Positions 7,654 through 16,166 of a stretch of 33,701 nucleotides of DNA are shown here, in pieces. Under the pieces are notes generated by a model. The model saw only the letters and a program-made list of their open reading frames with translations. It ran no database searches and was not told the origin of the DNA. Position 1 is the first letter of the stretch; the number at the start of each line of letters is the position of its first letter. The translations under genes were made by a program, and so were the position numbers. The stretch comes from an uncultured Clostridia bacterium (lineage in GTDB: Bacteria; Bacillota; Clostridia; Christensenellales; Borkfalkiaceae): positions 1 to 33,701 of the forward strand of contig CAKQQY010000019.1 in the NCBI GenBank assembly GCA_934271245.1. The letters run 5' to 3'.

Positions 7654-8567
7654 TGAATCCTATTTTAATAGTCGTAATAGTTTTAGCGGCGTTGCTCTTT
7701 TTGGTTTTGGTTACGTCAATCAAAATCGTACGTCAGTCTACTGCCGTCATCATCGAAAGATTAGGTAAATTCAACAGACAATTAAATACGGGCATACACT
7801 TTGTCGTTCCGTTTATCGACAGAAGCGTAGGCGCTCCGATAAGCCTTAAAGAACAAGTTGCCGACTTCGCTCCGCAACCCGTTATCACCAAGGATAACGT
7901 TACCATGCAGATAGATACCGTCGTATACTATCAGGTTACCGACGCGAAACTTTATACTTACGGCGTAGATAATCCTATGCGCGCTATCGAAAACTTAACG
8001 GCGACCACTCTCCGTAACCTTGTCGGCGAACTCGAACTCGACGGAACGCTTACTTCGAGAGATACCGTAAACAGCAAAATGAGAATCATTCTCGACGAAG
8101 CGACCGACCCCTGGGGAATAAAAATCAACCGTGTAGAACTTAAAAACATTCTTCCCCCGAGAGACATTCAGCAGGCAATGGAAAAACAAATGCGCGCCGA
8201 ACGTGAAAGAAGGGAATCCATATTAAAAGCGGAAGGCGAAAAGAGAAGTAACATTCTCGTTGCGGAAGGCGAAAAAGAAGCGGTTATTCTCCGCGCGGAA
8301 GCCAAAAAAGCCGCCGTTATCGCCGAAGCGGAAGCAACCGCAACCGCGATTAAAATGATTAACGACGCCAACCCCAACGCCGCGTATCTGACCTTAAAAG
8401 GCTACGACGCTCTCAAAATTATGGCGGACGGCAACGCTACGAAGATTATCGTTCCGAGCGAAATTCAGAACGTTACGGGGCTTTTAGCAAGCCTTAAAGC
8501 GGTCGTAGACGAAGACGGCAAAAAGAAACCCGTCGTTACCCAAACCACGGATAACAAAAAATCTTAA
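7653..8567 (+). CDS. SPFH-domain paraslipin/stomatin-like protein (QmcA/YbbK type)
   Basis: This 304-residue SPFH/Band 7 protein has an N-terminal membrane helix (about residues 3-23), then the SPFH core starting at IVRQSTAVIIERLGKFNR and containing the paraslipin signatures NVTMQIDTVVYYQV and NLTATTLRNLVGELELD. A long charged helix, about residues 175-245, contains Ala/Glu repeats (ILKAEGEKRSN, ILVAEGEKEAV, ILRAEAKKAAV) typical of the coiled-coil oligomerisation region. Such proteins form large ring or cage assemblies on the membrane, often associated with FtsH or NfeD partners. FtsH is encoded 2.3 kb upstream on the same strand, which is suggestive. GGAGG sits at 7637-7641 inside the end of the nfeD-like gene. 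A strong hairpin at 8721-8756 ends the unit. Confidence 0.92.
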   Translation: MNPILIVVIVLAALLFLVLVTSIKIVRQSTAVIIERLGKFNRQLNTGIHFVVPFIDRSVGAPISLKEQVADFAPQPVITKDNVTMQIDTVVYYQVTDAKLYTYGVDNPMRAIENLTATTLRNLVGELELDGTLTSRDTVNSKMRIILDEATDPWGIKINRVELKNILPPRDIQQAMEKQMRAERERRESILKAEGEKRSNILVAEGEKEAVILRAEAKKAAVIAEAEATATAIKMINDANPNAAYLTLKGYDALKIMADGNATKIIVPSEIQNVTGLLASLKAVVDEDGKKKPVVTQTTDNKKS

Positions 8568-8720
8568 CCGTTAATTAAAACGATTAAACGGGTAAAATAA
8601 CGAGAACTTTTTCCGACGAAACCGCATAAAAGAACCGTAAACCAACAGAAAATATTTTTGGGTAATCGAAAGGATAAATTTTTTCGGTCGGAAAACTACA
8701 ACTTATAAAAATAGAACCTG

Positions 8721-8756
8721 AATCCCCCTGCGGAAAACAAATGCCGCAGGGGGATT
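8721..8756 (+). terminator. Strong hairpin, terminator of the nfeD-paraslipin unit
   Basis: AATCCCCCTGCGG (8721-8733) and CCGCAGGGGGATT (8744-8756) form a perfect 13-bp stem with a 10-base loop. A short T-run (TTTT at 8761-8764) follows after four bases, so it is a somewhat imperfect intrinsic terminator in sequence but very stable. Confidence 0.7.
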
Positions 8757-8828
8757 AACGTTTTAAACCTTATAATCGTAGGGGATTTCGTTTTTTTGAC
8801 TTTTCAGGTTTTTATATATACGCTTCTT

Positions 8829-8994
8829 GCTTTACGCCGCCCTTTGGGGTTATGCTCGGATAATTCTGCCGAACCAACGCCGTCGGGGATTTTATTTTCC
8901 TTTTAACCTTAAAGTTTTTTATAAAACCACTTTCCGCTTTGCTCTGCCTTTCGGGGTTACGCTCGGATAAATTTGCCAGACTAACTCCGTCGAA
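8829..8994. repeat. Pair of diverged direct repeats of about 60 bp
   Basis: The segments at about 8829-8888 and 8936-8994 align over their whole length with roughly three-quarters identity by eye. They share GCTTT at the start, GGGGTTA, GCTCGGATAA in the middle and CCGTCG near the end. The copies begin about 107 bases apart. On the minus strand they fall in different reading frames of a 69-codon open frame, so a coding explanation does not account for both. They may be remnants of an interspersed repeat family of this genome. Confidence 0.6.
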
Positions 8995-9274
8995 TATGCC
9001 AGAACTATCTACGGATTTCAAATCTCCTGCATATATTTTTACCCGAATTTTAACACCGTTTATTTATTTGTCAATAGTTTTGTGTCCGTTTTTTGACAGA
9101 AACGCACGTTTTATAAAACTTACTCAACGAAATTTTATAAATTAAGTCTTGAAAAATTTTATTATTTAAGTTAAAATATAAAAAAAAGCAAATTAAAACG
9201 CTTCGTAGTAAAATCACACGCGAATTTTTAATAAAAATTCGCTCGCCACATAGAAAAATAAAGGGAAAAGTTTT

Positions 9275-9661
9275 ATGTCAAAAAAATCGATATGTATACT
9301 CAATTGTATTTTATCCGTTTTCGTTTTTCTTTGCGTTTACGGAAACGTTTGTTATAGAGCCGCAATAGAAGGGAACGGCGGCGCGGATTTTCCGCAAAGA
9401 ATAGCGGTATGCGTTTATTTTGCGGCAATTATAATTCTTTCGATTATTTGCCTTTGTTCTTTTCCTTACTACTCGAATAAGCCGTTTCTCGTTTCGGCGA
9501 TATTCTCGGCGCTACTGACCGTTATACTGATTATAACGCTTATTTTTTCCTTTATAATTCCCGATTTGAAACTTCGTTCTCTCGACTTTTTCGACTGGAT
9601 TATAATAGTATTTCCGCCGATAATAAGCGGACTTTACTTCTACGCGGCGTTAAAAAAATAA
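9275..9661 (+). CDS. Small four-helix membrane protein, unknown function
   Basis: The 128-residue product consists almost entirely of four hydrophobic segments, at about residues 7-24, 44-63, 71-95 and 105-125. They are joined by short loops, one of which (about 29-41) contains a Gly-rich ENG-type turn. The cysteines at positions 7, 11, 20, 26, 46 and 59-61 are mostly intramembrane. AAAGGGAAAAG precedes the ATG, and a strong intrinsic terminator follows 20 bases after the stop, so it looks like a stand-alone transcription unit. I do not recognise a family. It could be a small integral membrane protein of the kind common near cell-envelope genes, but nothing in the sequence sets its role. Confidence 0.7.
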   Translation: MSKKSICILNCILSVFVFLCVYGNVCYRAAIEGNGGADFPQRIAVCVYFAAIIILSIICLCSFPYYSNKPFLVSAIFSALLTVILIITLIFSFIIPDLKLRSLDFFDWIIIVFPPIISGLYFYAALKK

Positions 9662-9681
9662 CCCCTTAACCAAACGATTAT

Positions 9682-9722
9682 AAAGCCCCCTGCATCGGCG
9701 ATAAGCGAAGCAGGGGGCTTTT
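9682..9722 (+). terminator. Intrinsic terminator after the small membrane protein
   Basis: AAAGCCCCCTGC (9682-9693) pairs perfectly with GCAGGGGGCTTT (9710-9721), followed by a T. The A-run before and T-run after make it usable from both strands. Confidence 0.85.
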
Positions 9723-9781
9723 GCAAACTTTTAACCGAAAACGTTCTGCTCGTTTTAAACAAAAAAATCTGTTTTTAAACC

Positions 9782-9800
9782 TTTCACTTTAATAGTGAAA
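9782..9800. terminator. Small hairpin followed by T-run
   Basis: TTTCACT and AGTGAAA flank a five-base loop and are followed by TTTCTTTTTCC. It is weak alone but forms part of a run of hairpins between the convergent genes. Confidence 0.35.
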
Positions 9801-9826
9801 TTTCTTTTTCCTGAAAGTTTTTATTT

Positions 9827-9850
9827 CCACCGCCCGAGGCGGTGGTTGTT
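9827..9850 (+). terminator. GC-rich hairpin between convergent genes
   Basis: CCACCGCC (9827-9834) and GGCGGTGG (9838-9845) with a CGA loop are followed by TTGTTTTT. It has the shape of an intrinsic terminator on the plus strand. Confidence 0.6.
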
Positions 9851-9871
9851 TTTCGCTACGAGCAAAACTTA

Positions 9872-9895
9872 ACGCCCCCGAATTTTCGGGGGCGT
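9872..9895 (-). terminator. Terminator of por
   Basis: ACGCCCCCGAA (9872-9882) pairs with TTCGGGGGCGT (9885-9895) around a two-base TT centre. Read on the minus strand the stem is followed by TAAGTTTTGC, 35 bases past the end of por. Confidence 0.75.
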
Positions 9896-9929
9896 TATAT
9901 AAACGTTTATTCGGCGTTTAATTAAGTTT

Positions 9930-12900
9930 TTATTCTTTGCCTGCAAGTTTCTTGTAGGTTTCGAGTCTTTCTTTCGCAGATTCTTCCGTCTTCTTGAAGA
10001 GTTCGTCCGCAACTGCTTCGCCCTGAGTTTTAACGAGAGAAGAGTATCTGGTTTCGCCCTTTAAGAACGCCTGATAATCGCCGGTAGGATCTTTGCTGTC
10101 TAAGGTAAAGACTTCTCCTTCGGGGTTATATCTGTACAACTGCCAGTAACCGCAATCGACCGCAGCCTTTTCTTCGAGTTGCGACTTAGTCATATTGATA
10201 CCGTGGTTGATACAGGGCGCGTAGCAGATGATAAGCGAAGGTCCGTGATATGCTTCGGCTTCGGTAAGAGCTTTAAGCAACTGCGCGGGGTTAGAACCCA
10301 TTGCGCACTGCGCTACGTAAACGTAACCGTAAGATTTAGCAATCATACCGAGATCTTTCTTCTTAACTCTCTTACCTGCGGAAGCGAATTTAGCAACCGC
10401 GCCGATGTTGGTGGATTTACTTGCCTGTCCGCCGGTGTTGGAGTAAACTTCGGTGTCGAGAACGAGAACGTTAACGTCTTCGCCGCTTGCGAGAACGTGG
10501 TCTAATCCGCCGTAACCGATATCGTAAGCCCAGCCGTCGCCGCCGAAAATCCAGATGGACGGTTTAACGAGGCAATCTTCGTTGTTGCGGATATAGTCGA
10601 GACCTTCCGCGGTTTCCGTCTTTAACGCTTCTTTAACGAGTTCGGCAGCCGCTTTGCTCTTTTCTGCGTCGTCTTTGCCTTCGAGCCAAGCCGCGAACGC
10701 CGCGTTGGTCTTTTCGTTTACTTTGTCGAAGTTCTTTCTGATTTCGTCTTCGAGTTGGTTTCTTCTCTGTTTATACGCAAGGTTCATACCGTAACCGAAT
10801 TCCGCGTTATCTTCGAACAAAGAGTTCGCCCAGGCAGGACCCTGACCCTTCTTGTTCTTAGTGTAAGGACACGTGGGGGAAGAACCGCCATAGATAGAAG
10901 AGCAACCCGTTGCGTTTGCAACTACCATTCTGTCGCCGAAGAGTTGGGTGATAACCTTAACGTAAGGAGTTTCGCCGCAACCCGCGCAAGCGCCGGAGAA
11001 TTCGAACAACGGAGTGCAGAACTGGCAACCTTTAACCGTTTCTTTCTTGAACTTGGAAGTATCGACTTCGGGAAGTTCTACGGTGTAATCCCAGTTTTGT
11101 TCTTCGCCTTTTTCCAAGGATTCGTTAAGCGGAATCATCTTGATAGCGCCGCCGTCTTTAACGGGGCAAACCGTCGCGCAGACGCCGCAGCCCATACAAT
11201 CGAGCGGAGAAACCTGCATCTTGTATTCGTATCCGGGAAGACCGATAGCCGCTTTGGTAACCAAAGTTTCAGGTTTGTTTTCGCCGACTTTAACGAGAGC
11301 GGGTCTTAAGCACGCGTGGGGGCAAACGAAGGAACAGTTACCGCACTGAACGCACTTATTGATATCGATTTCGGGAACGGTTACGGCTACGCCGCGTTTT
11401 TCGAACTTGGTGGTTCCGGTAGGAACGGTGCCGTCCGCGTTAAATTGCGAAGATTTAAGTTTATCGCCTTGTAAGTAAAGGATAGGCTTAATGATTTCCT
11501 GATAATATTTATCCGCGTGACCTTCCGCCATTTCAGCGCCGGTGGTAGCGGTTTTCCAACTTTCGGGAACGTTAATCTTGATAAGATTGTCGCCGGAAGC
11601 GGAATCGATAGCGTCGTAGTTCATCTGAACGACCGCGTCGCCCTTTCTGCCGAAAGACTTTTTAGCCATATATTTCATATATTCAACGGCTTTGTCGTAG
11701 GGCATTATTTGCGGATTTACGCGGAAGAACGCAGACTGTAAAATCGTGTTCGTTCTGCCTTTAAGACCGAGCGAAGCGGCGATTTTGATAGCGTCGATAA
11801 CGTAAAGATTTACGTTCTTGTTGGCAATGTCTCTCTTAACCTGAGCGGGTAAGAATTCTTCCAACGCTTCAACGGTAGTAGCGGAAGTGTTCAGAAGCAA
11901 CGTGCCGCCGTTCTTGATGTCGCTCGTCATATCGTAACGGGTTACGTACGAAGGATTGGAGCATTGAACGAAGTCGGGCGCGTCGATAAGATATTCCGAC
12001 TGAATGGGGGTGTCGCCGAAACGTAAGTGAGAAACGGTGATGCCGCCCGATTTTTTGGAATCGTAGAAGAAGTACGCCTGAGCGTGTTTATCGGTATGGT
12101 CGCCGATAATCTTGATAGAGTTCTTGTTCGCGCCGACGGTACCGTCCGAACCTAAGCCGTAGAACTTGCAGGAAGTAGAACCTGCGGGAGCGGCGTCGAA
12201 TTTTTCGGAGAAGTCGAGCGAAGTGTTGGTAACGTCTTCGTAGATACCGATAGTGAAATGGTTCTTGGGTTCTGCGGATTCGAGATTCTTATAAACCGCA
12301 AGTACCATAGACGGCGTGAATTCCTTGCTGCCGAGGCCGTATCTGCCGCCGATAACCTTGACGTTCGTAACGCCTTTTTCCATTAAAGCGGAGCAAACGT
12401 CGAGATATAAAGGTTCGCCGAGAGAACCGGGTTCTTTGGTTCTGTCTAAAACGGCGATTCTCTTAGCCGATTTCGGAATAGCGTTCACGAAAGCGTCTGC
12501 GTTGAAAGGTCTGTACAAACGAACTTTGATAAGACCGTATTTTTTGCCGTTAGCGTTGAGTTTGTTGATAGATTCTTCGATAGTTTCGCAACCGGAACCC
12601 ATAGCGACGAGAACTTCTTCCGCGTCGGGATCTCCTACGTAATCGAAAAGGTGATAACTTCTGCCGCAGTGAGCGGAAACAACGTCCATCATCTTCTGAA
12701 CCATAGCCGGCGTGTCCTGATAATAAGAGTTAGCCGTTTCTCTGTTCTGGAAGTAGGTATCGCCGTTCTGCGCGGTACCTCTCTGAACGGGGTGTTCGGG
12801 GTTAAGCGCGCGGGCCTTGAAGGCTTTTACGCATTCCTCGATACCGACTTCGTCGCAGATAGCGCGGATTTCCGCGTAATCGTCGGCGTCGTCCCATACG

Positions 12901-13445
12901 TCGATTTTAGCGACTTCGTGAGAAGTTCTGAAACCGTCGAAGAAGTTAAGGAAAGGAACGCTCGTTTTAAGAGTAGAAAGGTGAGCAACCAGAGCGAGAT
13001 CCATAACTTCCTGAACGGAAGAATCGCAAAGCATTGCAAAACCCGTCTGACGGCAAGCCATAACGTCCGAATGGTCGCCGAAAATGTTAAGAGAGTGAGC
13101 GGCGAGCGCTCTTGCCGAAACGTGGAAAACCGAAGGCAATAATTCGCCCGAGATTTTGTACATGTTCGGAATCATTAAAAGTAAGCCCTGCGATGCGGTG
13201 TAGGTAGTGGTCAACGCGCCCGCGGTAAGAGAACCGTGAACTGCGCCCGCCGCGCCGCCTTCCGACTGCATTTCGGCGATTTTGACTTTTTGTCCCCACA
13301 TATTCGTTCTGCCTGCGGTAGCCCATTCGTCCGCAACTTCCGCCATCGGGGAAGAAGGAGTAATCGGATAGATTGCCGCTACTTCGCTGAACGCATACGC
13401 AACGTGGCTGGCGGCGGTATTGCCGTCGATAGTCAGTTTTTTCAT
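9930..13445 (-). CDS. nifJ: Pyruvate:ferredoxin (flavodoxin) oxidoreductase
   Basis: The single-chain 1171-residue enzyme oxidises pyruvate with CoA to acetyl-CoA and CO2 while reducing ferredoxin or flavodoxin; it is a central step of anaerobic fermentation in the cytoplasm. The N-terminal pyrimidine-binding domain shows YPITPSSPMAE (residues 26-36). The ferredoxin-like domain carries two CxxCxxCxxxC clusters, CVQCGNCSFVC (698-708) and CMGCGVCATVC (750-760). The C-terminal thiamine-diphosphate domain has the proximal cluster cysteines CQFC and CAGC (807-810, 820-823), GDGWAYDIGYGG (969-980) and the TEVYSNTGGQ segment (998-1007). Length matches the usual 1170-1200 residues, so all domains are present. 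GGAGG precedes the ATG. It is transcribed alone, with its own promoter and terminator. Confidence 0.97.
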   Translation of the reverse strand: MKKLTIDGNTAASHVAYAFSEVAAIYPITPSSPMAEVADEWATAGRTNMWGQKVKIAEMQSEGGAAGAVHGSLTAGALTTTYTASQGLLLMIPNMYKISGELLPSVFHVSARALAAHSLNIFGDHSDVMACRQTGFAMLCDSSVQEVMDLALVAHLSTLKTSVPFLNFFDGFRTSHEVAKIDVWDDADDYAEIRAICDEVGIEECVKAFKARALNPEHPVQRGTAQNGDTYFQNRETANSYYQDTPAMVQKMMDVVSAHCGRSYHLFDYVGDPDAEEVLVAMGSGCETIEESINKLNANGKKYGLIKVRLYRPFNADAFVNAIPKSAKRIAVLDRTKEPGSLGEPLYLDVCSALMEKGVTNVKVIGGRYGLGSKEFTPSMVLAVYKNLESAEPKNHFTIGIYEDVTNTSLDFSEKFDAAPAGSTSCKFYGLGSDGTVGANKNSIKIIGDHTDKHAQAYFFYDSKKSGGITVSHLRFGDTPIQSEYLIDAPDFVQCSNPSYVTRYDMTSDIKNGGTLLLNTSATTVEALEEFLPAQVKRDIANKNVNLYVIDAIKIAASLGLKGRTNTILQSAFFRVNPQIMPYDKAVEYMKYMAKKSFGRKGDAVVQMNYDAIDSASGDNLIKINVPESWKTATTGAEMAEGHADKYYQEIIKPILYLQGDKLKSSQFNADGTVPTGTTKFEKRGVAVTVPEIDINKCVQCGNCSFVCPHACLRPALVKVGENKPETLVTKAAIGLPGYEYKMQVSPLDCMGCGVCATVCPVKDGGAIKMIPLNESLEKGEEQNWDYTVELPEVDTSKFKKETVKGCQFCTPLFEFSGACAGCGETPYVKVITQLFGDRMVVANATGCSSIYGGSSPTCPYTKNKKGQGPAWANSLFEDNAEFGYGMNLAYKQRRNQLEDEIRKNFDKVNEKTNAAFAAWLEGKDDAEKSKAAAELVKEALKTETAEGLDYIRNNEDCLVKPSIWIFGGDGWAYDIGYGGLDHVLASGEDVNVLVLDTEVYSNTGGQASKSTNIGAVAKFASAGKRVKKKDLGMIAKSYGYVYVAQCAMGSNPAQLLKALTEAEAYHGPSLIICYAPCINHGINMTKSQLEEKAAVDCGYWQLYRYNPEGEVFTLDSKDPTGDYQAFLKGETRYSSLVKTQGEAVADELFKKTEESAKERLETYKKLAGKE

Positions 13446-13478
13446 TGATGTATGTTCCTCCGTAAATTGATTTAAAAA

Positions 13479-13500
13479 TCGGTGTTACAACAGTAACCGA
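13479..13500 (-). promoter_or_regulatory. Stem-loop at the predicted transcription start of por
   Basis: On the minus strand TCGGTTAC (13500-13493), a TGTT loop and GTAACACCGA (13488-13479) form an 8-pair stem with one bulged A. The predicted start from the -10 element falls at about 13499, so the structure would occupy the extreme 5' end of the mRNA or act as a DNA operator over +1. It does not match the Rex operator consensus. Confidence 0.5.
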
Positions 13501-13505
13501 CATAT

Positions 13506-13534
13506 ATTATATAATATTTAAAACTTAAAATCAA
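13506..13534 (-). promoter_or_regulatory. Promoter of por
   Basis: On the minus strand TTGATT (13534-13529), a 17-base spacer and TATAAT (13511-13506) make a good sigma-A promoter about 60 bases before the por start codon. The same hexamer pair and spacing recur at dnaN. Confidence 0.7.
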
Positions 13535-13599
13535 TTACTAACGAAAAATTTCTCAAAAAAGATTAAAAAAACGATATATTTTAAAGCGGTTTCTTTTGC

Positions 13600-13628
13600 T
13601 TGTAAAATTACCCGTAATTTGGTATAAT
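13600..13628 (+). promoter_or_regulatory. Promoter of ecfA1-ecfA2-ecfT-truA
   Basis: TTGTAA (13600-13605), 17 bases, then TATAAT (13623-13628) preceded by TGG, giving an extended -10. It lies about 47 bases before the ecfA1 ATG and is divergent from por. Confidence 0.7.
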
Positions 13629-13675
13629 CTTTAAGATTGATAGTATCGCTTAAAAATTTGGGGTTTAATAAGTAT

Positions 13676-14500
13676 ATGAGCATTTTAACCGCCGAAAACG
13701 TAAGTTTTTCTTACGACAAAAAAACCGACGCTCTCTCTGGCGTTTCCTTTTCCGTGGAGAAAGGGGAATACGTCTCTGTTATCGGTCATAACGGAAGCGG
13801 AAAATCCACGCTGGCGAGATTGTTCAACGGCCTTATCAAACCCGATAAGGGCGAAATTACCGTTTGCGGTTATTCTTCTTTAGACAAGAAAAATCTTTTC
13901 GAAATAAGAAAACGCATAGGCGTGGTATTCCAGAATCCCGATAACCAACTCGTCGCGTCTATAGTAGAAGACGACGTCGCGTTCGGTCCCGAAAATCTTG
14001 GTATTCCCCGTAAAGAAATAGGCGAAAGAATAGAATTCGCGTTAAAAGCGGTCGGAATGGAAAACTACCGTTTTTCTTCGCCGTCAAGGCTTTCGGGCGG
14101 TCAGAAACAAAGAATCGCCATAGCCGGCGTGCTTGCCTTAAAGCCGCAAATCATCGTGCTTGACGAATCCACTTCCATGCTCGACCCCAAAGGCAGAAAA
14201 GAGATAACCGGAATAGTAAGAAAATTAAACGAAGAAGAAAAAACCACCGTTATTTCCGTAACTCATTTTATGGAAGAAACGGTTTTCGCCGATAAAATTA
14301 TAGTGTTAAACGACGGCAAAGTGTTTATGCAGGGAACGCCGTCGGAGATTTTTTCTCAAAGAGAAACTCTTAAAAAAATCGGACTCGAAGTACCCTACTC
14401 GACTTTCCTTGCGGAAAAATTAAAAGAAAAAGGCGTGCCGTTAAAAGGCGAAATTTTAACGCCCGAAGCGCTTGCGGAGGCAATATGCGAATTGAAATAG
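13676..14500 (+). CDS. ecfA1: ECF transporter ATPase EcfA1
   Basis: This 274-residue ABC ATPase is one of the two nucleotide-binding subunits of a group II energy-coupling factor transporter, which powers vitamin or metal uptake through interchangeable S-components encoded elsewhere. Walker A is GHNGSGKST (37-45), the Q-loop is FQNPDNQ, the signature is LSGGQKQR and the Walker B region reads IIVLDESTSMLDP, where Ser replaces the Pro of the common LDEP, as is frequent in EcfA1. I chose the ATG at 13676 rather than an upstream in-frame TTG (13637) because the homologous region starts there and GGGG lies just before it. The end overlaps ecfA2 by 16 bases. Confidence 0.93.
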   Translation: MSILTAENVSFSYDKKTDALSGVSFSVEKGEYVSVIGHNGSGKSTLARLFNGLIKPDKGEITVCGYSSLDKKNLFEIRKRIGVVFQNPDNQLVASIVEDDVAFGPENLGIPRKEIGERIEFALKAVGMENYRFSSPSRLSGGQKQRIAIAGVLALKPQIIVLDESTSMLDPKGRKEITGIVRKLNEEEKTTVISVTHFMEETVFADKIIVLNDGKVFMQGTPSEIFSQRETLKKIGLEVPYSTFLAEKLKEKGVPLKGEILTPEALAEAICELK

Positions 14501-15357
14501 ACAATTTATCGTATTCCTATTCCGCGGGGCAGAAAGGTCTGGAAGTAAAAGCGCTTAAAAACGTGTCTTTAACTATCGAAGAAGGGGATTTTTACGGCAT
14601 TATCGGGCATACGGGAAGCGGAAAATCCACCCTTATTCAGCATATAAACGGCTTGATTAAACCATGTAAAAATTCGGGGAGCATACGGGTAGGCGAATTC
14701 GACCTTACCGACAAAAAATGCGATTTTAACAAACTTCGCTCTCTCGTGGGAATGGTTTTTCAATACCCCGAATATCAACTGTTTTCCGAAACCGTTTTTT
14801 TAGACGTGGCTTTCGGGTTAAAAAACTTTTTCCCCGACTTAAAAGAAGAAGAAATCGAAGAACGGGTTAAAACGGCAATAGAACTCGTAGGGCTCGATTA
14901 CGAAAAGGTAAAAGATAAATCGCCTTTCGAACTTTCGGGCGGTCAAAAAAGAAGAGTCGCCATCGCGGGAACTATCGTAAGCAAACCCGAAATTTTAGTT
15001 TTAGACGAACCCGCGGCGGGTCTCGATCCCATAGGCAAACGGGACTTTCTGAAACTGCTTAAAAACCTTCATAAAGGCTTTGTTAAAACCATAGTTATCG
15101 TTTCGCACGATATGGATCTGGTAGCCGAACACTGCAACCGCGCCTGCGTAATGAATCACGGCGAAGTTTTCGCGGAAGGCACTCCGAAAGAAATTTTTTC
15201 GCGTAAAAACGAACTTTTAGAATTAGGGCTCGATTTGCCTCTTACGGCTTATATTACTGAAAAACTTAAAGAAAACGGTATCGACGCGCCCAACGATTTT
15301 ACCGAAGAAGATTTTATCCGTTCGGTAAAAAAATGGTACGAAGGAGAAAAAAGATGA
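14485..15357 (+). CDS. ecfA2: ECF transporter ATPase EcfA2
   Basis: The second ABC ATPase of the energy-coupling factor module has 290 residues: Walker A GHTGSGKST, Q-loop VFQYPEYQLF, signature LSGGQKRR and Walker B ILVLDEPAAGLDP followed by the switch histidine in VSHDMD. EcfA1 and EcfA2 form a heterodimer on the cytoplasmic face of EcfT. The ATG lies inside the end of ecfA1 with GGAGG-like GCGGAGG directly before it, and the TGA overlaps the ecfT start as ATGA. Such overlaps indicate translational coupling and fixed subunit stoichiometry. Confidence 0.93.
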   Translation: MRIEIDNLSYSYSAGQKGLEVKALKNVSLTIEEGDFYGIIGHTGSGKSTLIQHINGLIKPCKNSGSIRVGEFDLTDKKCDFNKLRSLVGMVFQYPEYQLFSETVFLDVAFGLKNFFPDLKEEEIEERVKTAIELVGLDYEKVKDKSPFELSGGQKRRVAIAGTIVSKPEILVLDEPAAGLDPIGKRDFLKLLKNLHKGFVKTIVIVSHDMDLVAEHCNRACVMNHGEVFAEGTPKEIFSRKNELLELGLDLPLTAYITEKLKENGIDAPNDFTEEDFIRSVKKWYEGEKR

Positions 15358-16166
15358 AAGATTTTTCCTTCGGAAGTTATTACCCGACCGTTTCGTTCGT
15401 TCACAAAATGAACGCTTCGGTGAAAATTTTGCTTTGTATCGCGTATATCGTGGCGGTATTTTTAGTGCAATCCTTTTATTTTCTGGGGTTTGCCGCGTGC
15501 TTTTTGTTCGTGATAATCGCTTCGATATTTTCACGCGTTCCCTTTTTAAGAGTGTTAAAAAGCGTAAAAGGAATAATATTTTTCATAATTTTTTCGGCGA
15601 TTTTGCAGGTTCTTTTCAATAAAGAAGGCACGCCTTTATGGGAAAACGGGTTTATCACCGACGTGGGGCTTCTTACCGCCGCGTTTATCGTGGTAAGAAT
15701 AACGCTCGTAGTCTTAGGGTCGTCGCTTTTAACCCTTACCACTTCGCCCGTCGAACTTGCCGACGGCATAGAAATTCTGCTTTATCCGTTAAAATGGATA
15801 AAATTCCCCGTACACGAATTCGCGCTTATTATGAGTATTGCGTTAAGGTTTATTCCCACGTTGTTAGACGAAACGGACAGAATAATAAAAGCGCAAAAAG
15901 CCAGGGGGGCAGACTTCGAATCGGGCAATATATTTAAACGCGCAAAGGCGCTTATTCCCGTGCTGATTCCCCTTTTAATCAGTTCTTTTAACCGCGCCGA
16001 CGACCTTGCCGACGCAATGGATTCCCGTTGCTACGGCGGAAGCAAAAACCGCACCCGCTATAAAAAACAAACGGTAGGAATAAGAGACGTGATAGGGGTT
16101 ATTTTCACCGCGGGGCTGATCGTCGGCGTGATATTTTTAAACGGCGTGCTCGGGGTGGCGGTATGA
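15354..16166 (+). CDS. ecfT: ECF transporter transmembrane subunit EcfT
   Basis: A 270-residue integral membrane scaffold that couples the EcfA ATPases to substrate-binding S-components. Several hydrophobic helices fill the N-terminal two-thirds. The cytoplasmic coupling helices carry the two diagnostic Ala-Arg-Gly-type motifs: AQKARGADFESG near residues 181-192 and the DSRCYGG segment near 222-228. The start at 15354 forms an ATGA overlap with ecfA2 and is preceded by GGAG; an in-frame ATG 21 bases upstream lies inside ecfA2 and is less likely. The TGA again overlaps the truA ATG. The order ecfA1-ecfA2-ecfT-truA is widely conserved in Firmicutes. Confidence 0.93.
   Translation: MKDFSFGSYYPTVSFVHKMNASVKILLCIAYIVAVFLVQSFYFLGFAACFLFVIIASIFSRVPFLRVLKSVKGIIFFIIFSAILQVLFNKEGTPLWENGFITDVGLLTAAFIVVRITLVVLGSSLLTLTTSPVELADGIEILLYPLKWIKFPVHEFALIMSIALRFIPTLLDETDRIIKAQKARGADFESGNIFKRAKALIPVLIPLLISSFNRADDLADAMDSRCYGGSKNRTRYKKQTVGIRDVIGVIFTAGLIVGVIFLNGVLGVAV

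Larger units (their letters stand above)
8568..9274. other. Intergenic region with terminator and duplicated repeat, no gene
   Basis: No gene is supported in these 700 bases. They contain the hairpin at 8721-8756, the diverged duplicate at 8829-8994 and AT-rich DNA leading to the small membrane protein gene. A TTGAAA hexamer near 9150 with an A/T-rich segment downstream may be that gene's promoter, but the -10 is ambiguous. Confidence 0.5.

Noticed and set aside
8812..9021. 69-codon minus-strand frame
   Set aside because: Accounted for by the diverged direct repeat; the two repeat copies are in different frames.
10755..11309. 184-codon plus-strand frame
   Set aside because: Antisense shadow of the pyruvate:ferredoxin oxidoreductase gene with no start signal.
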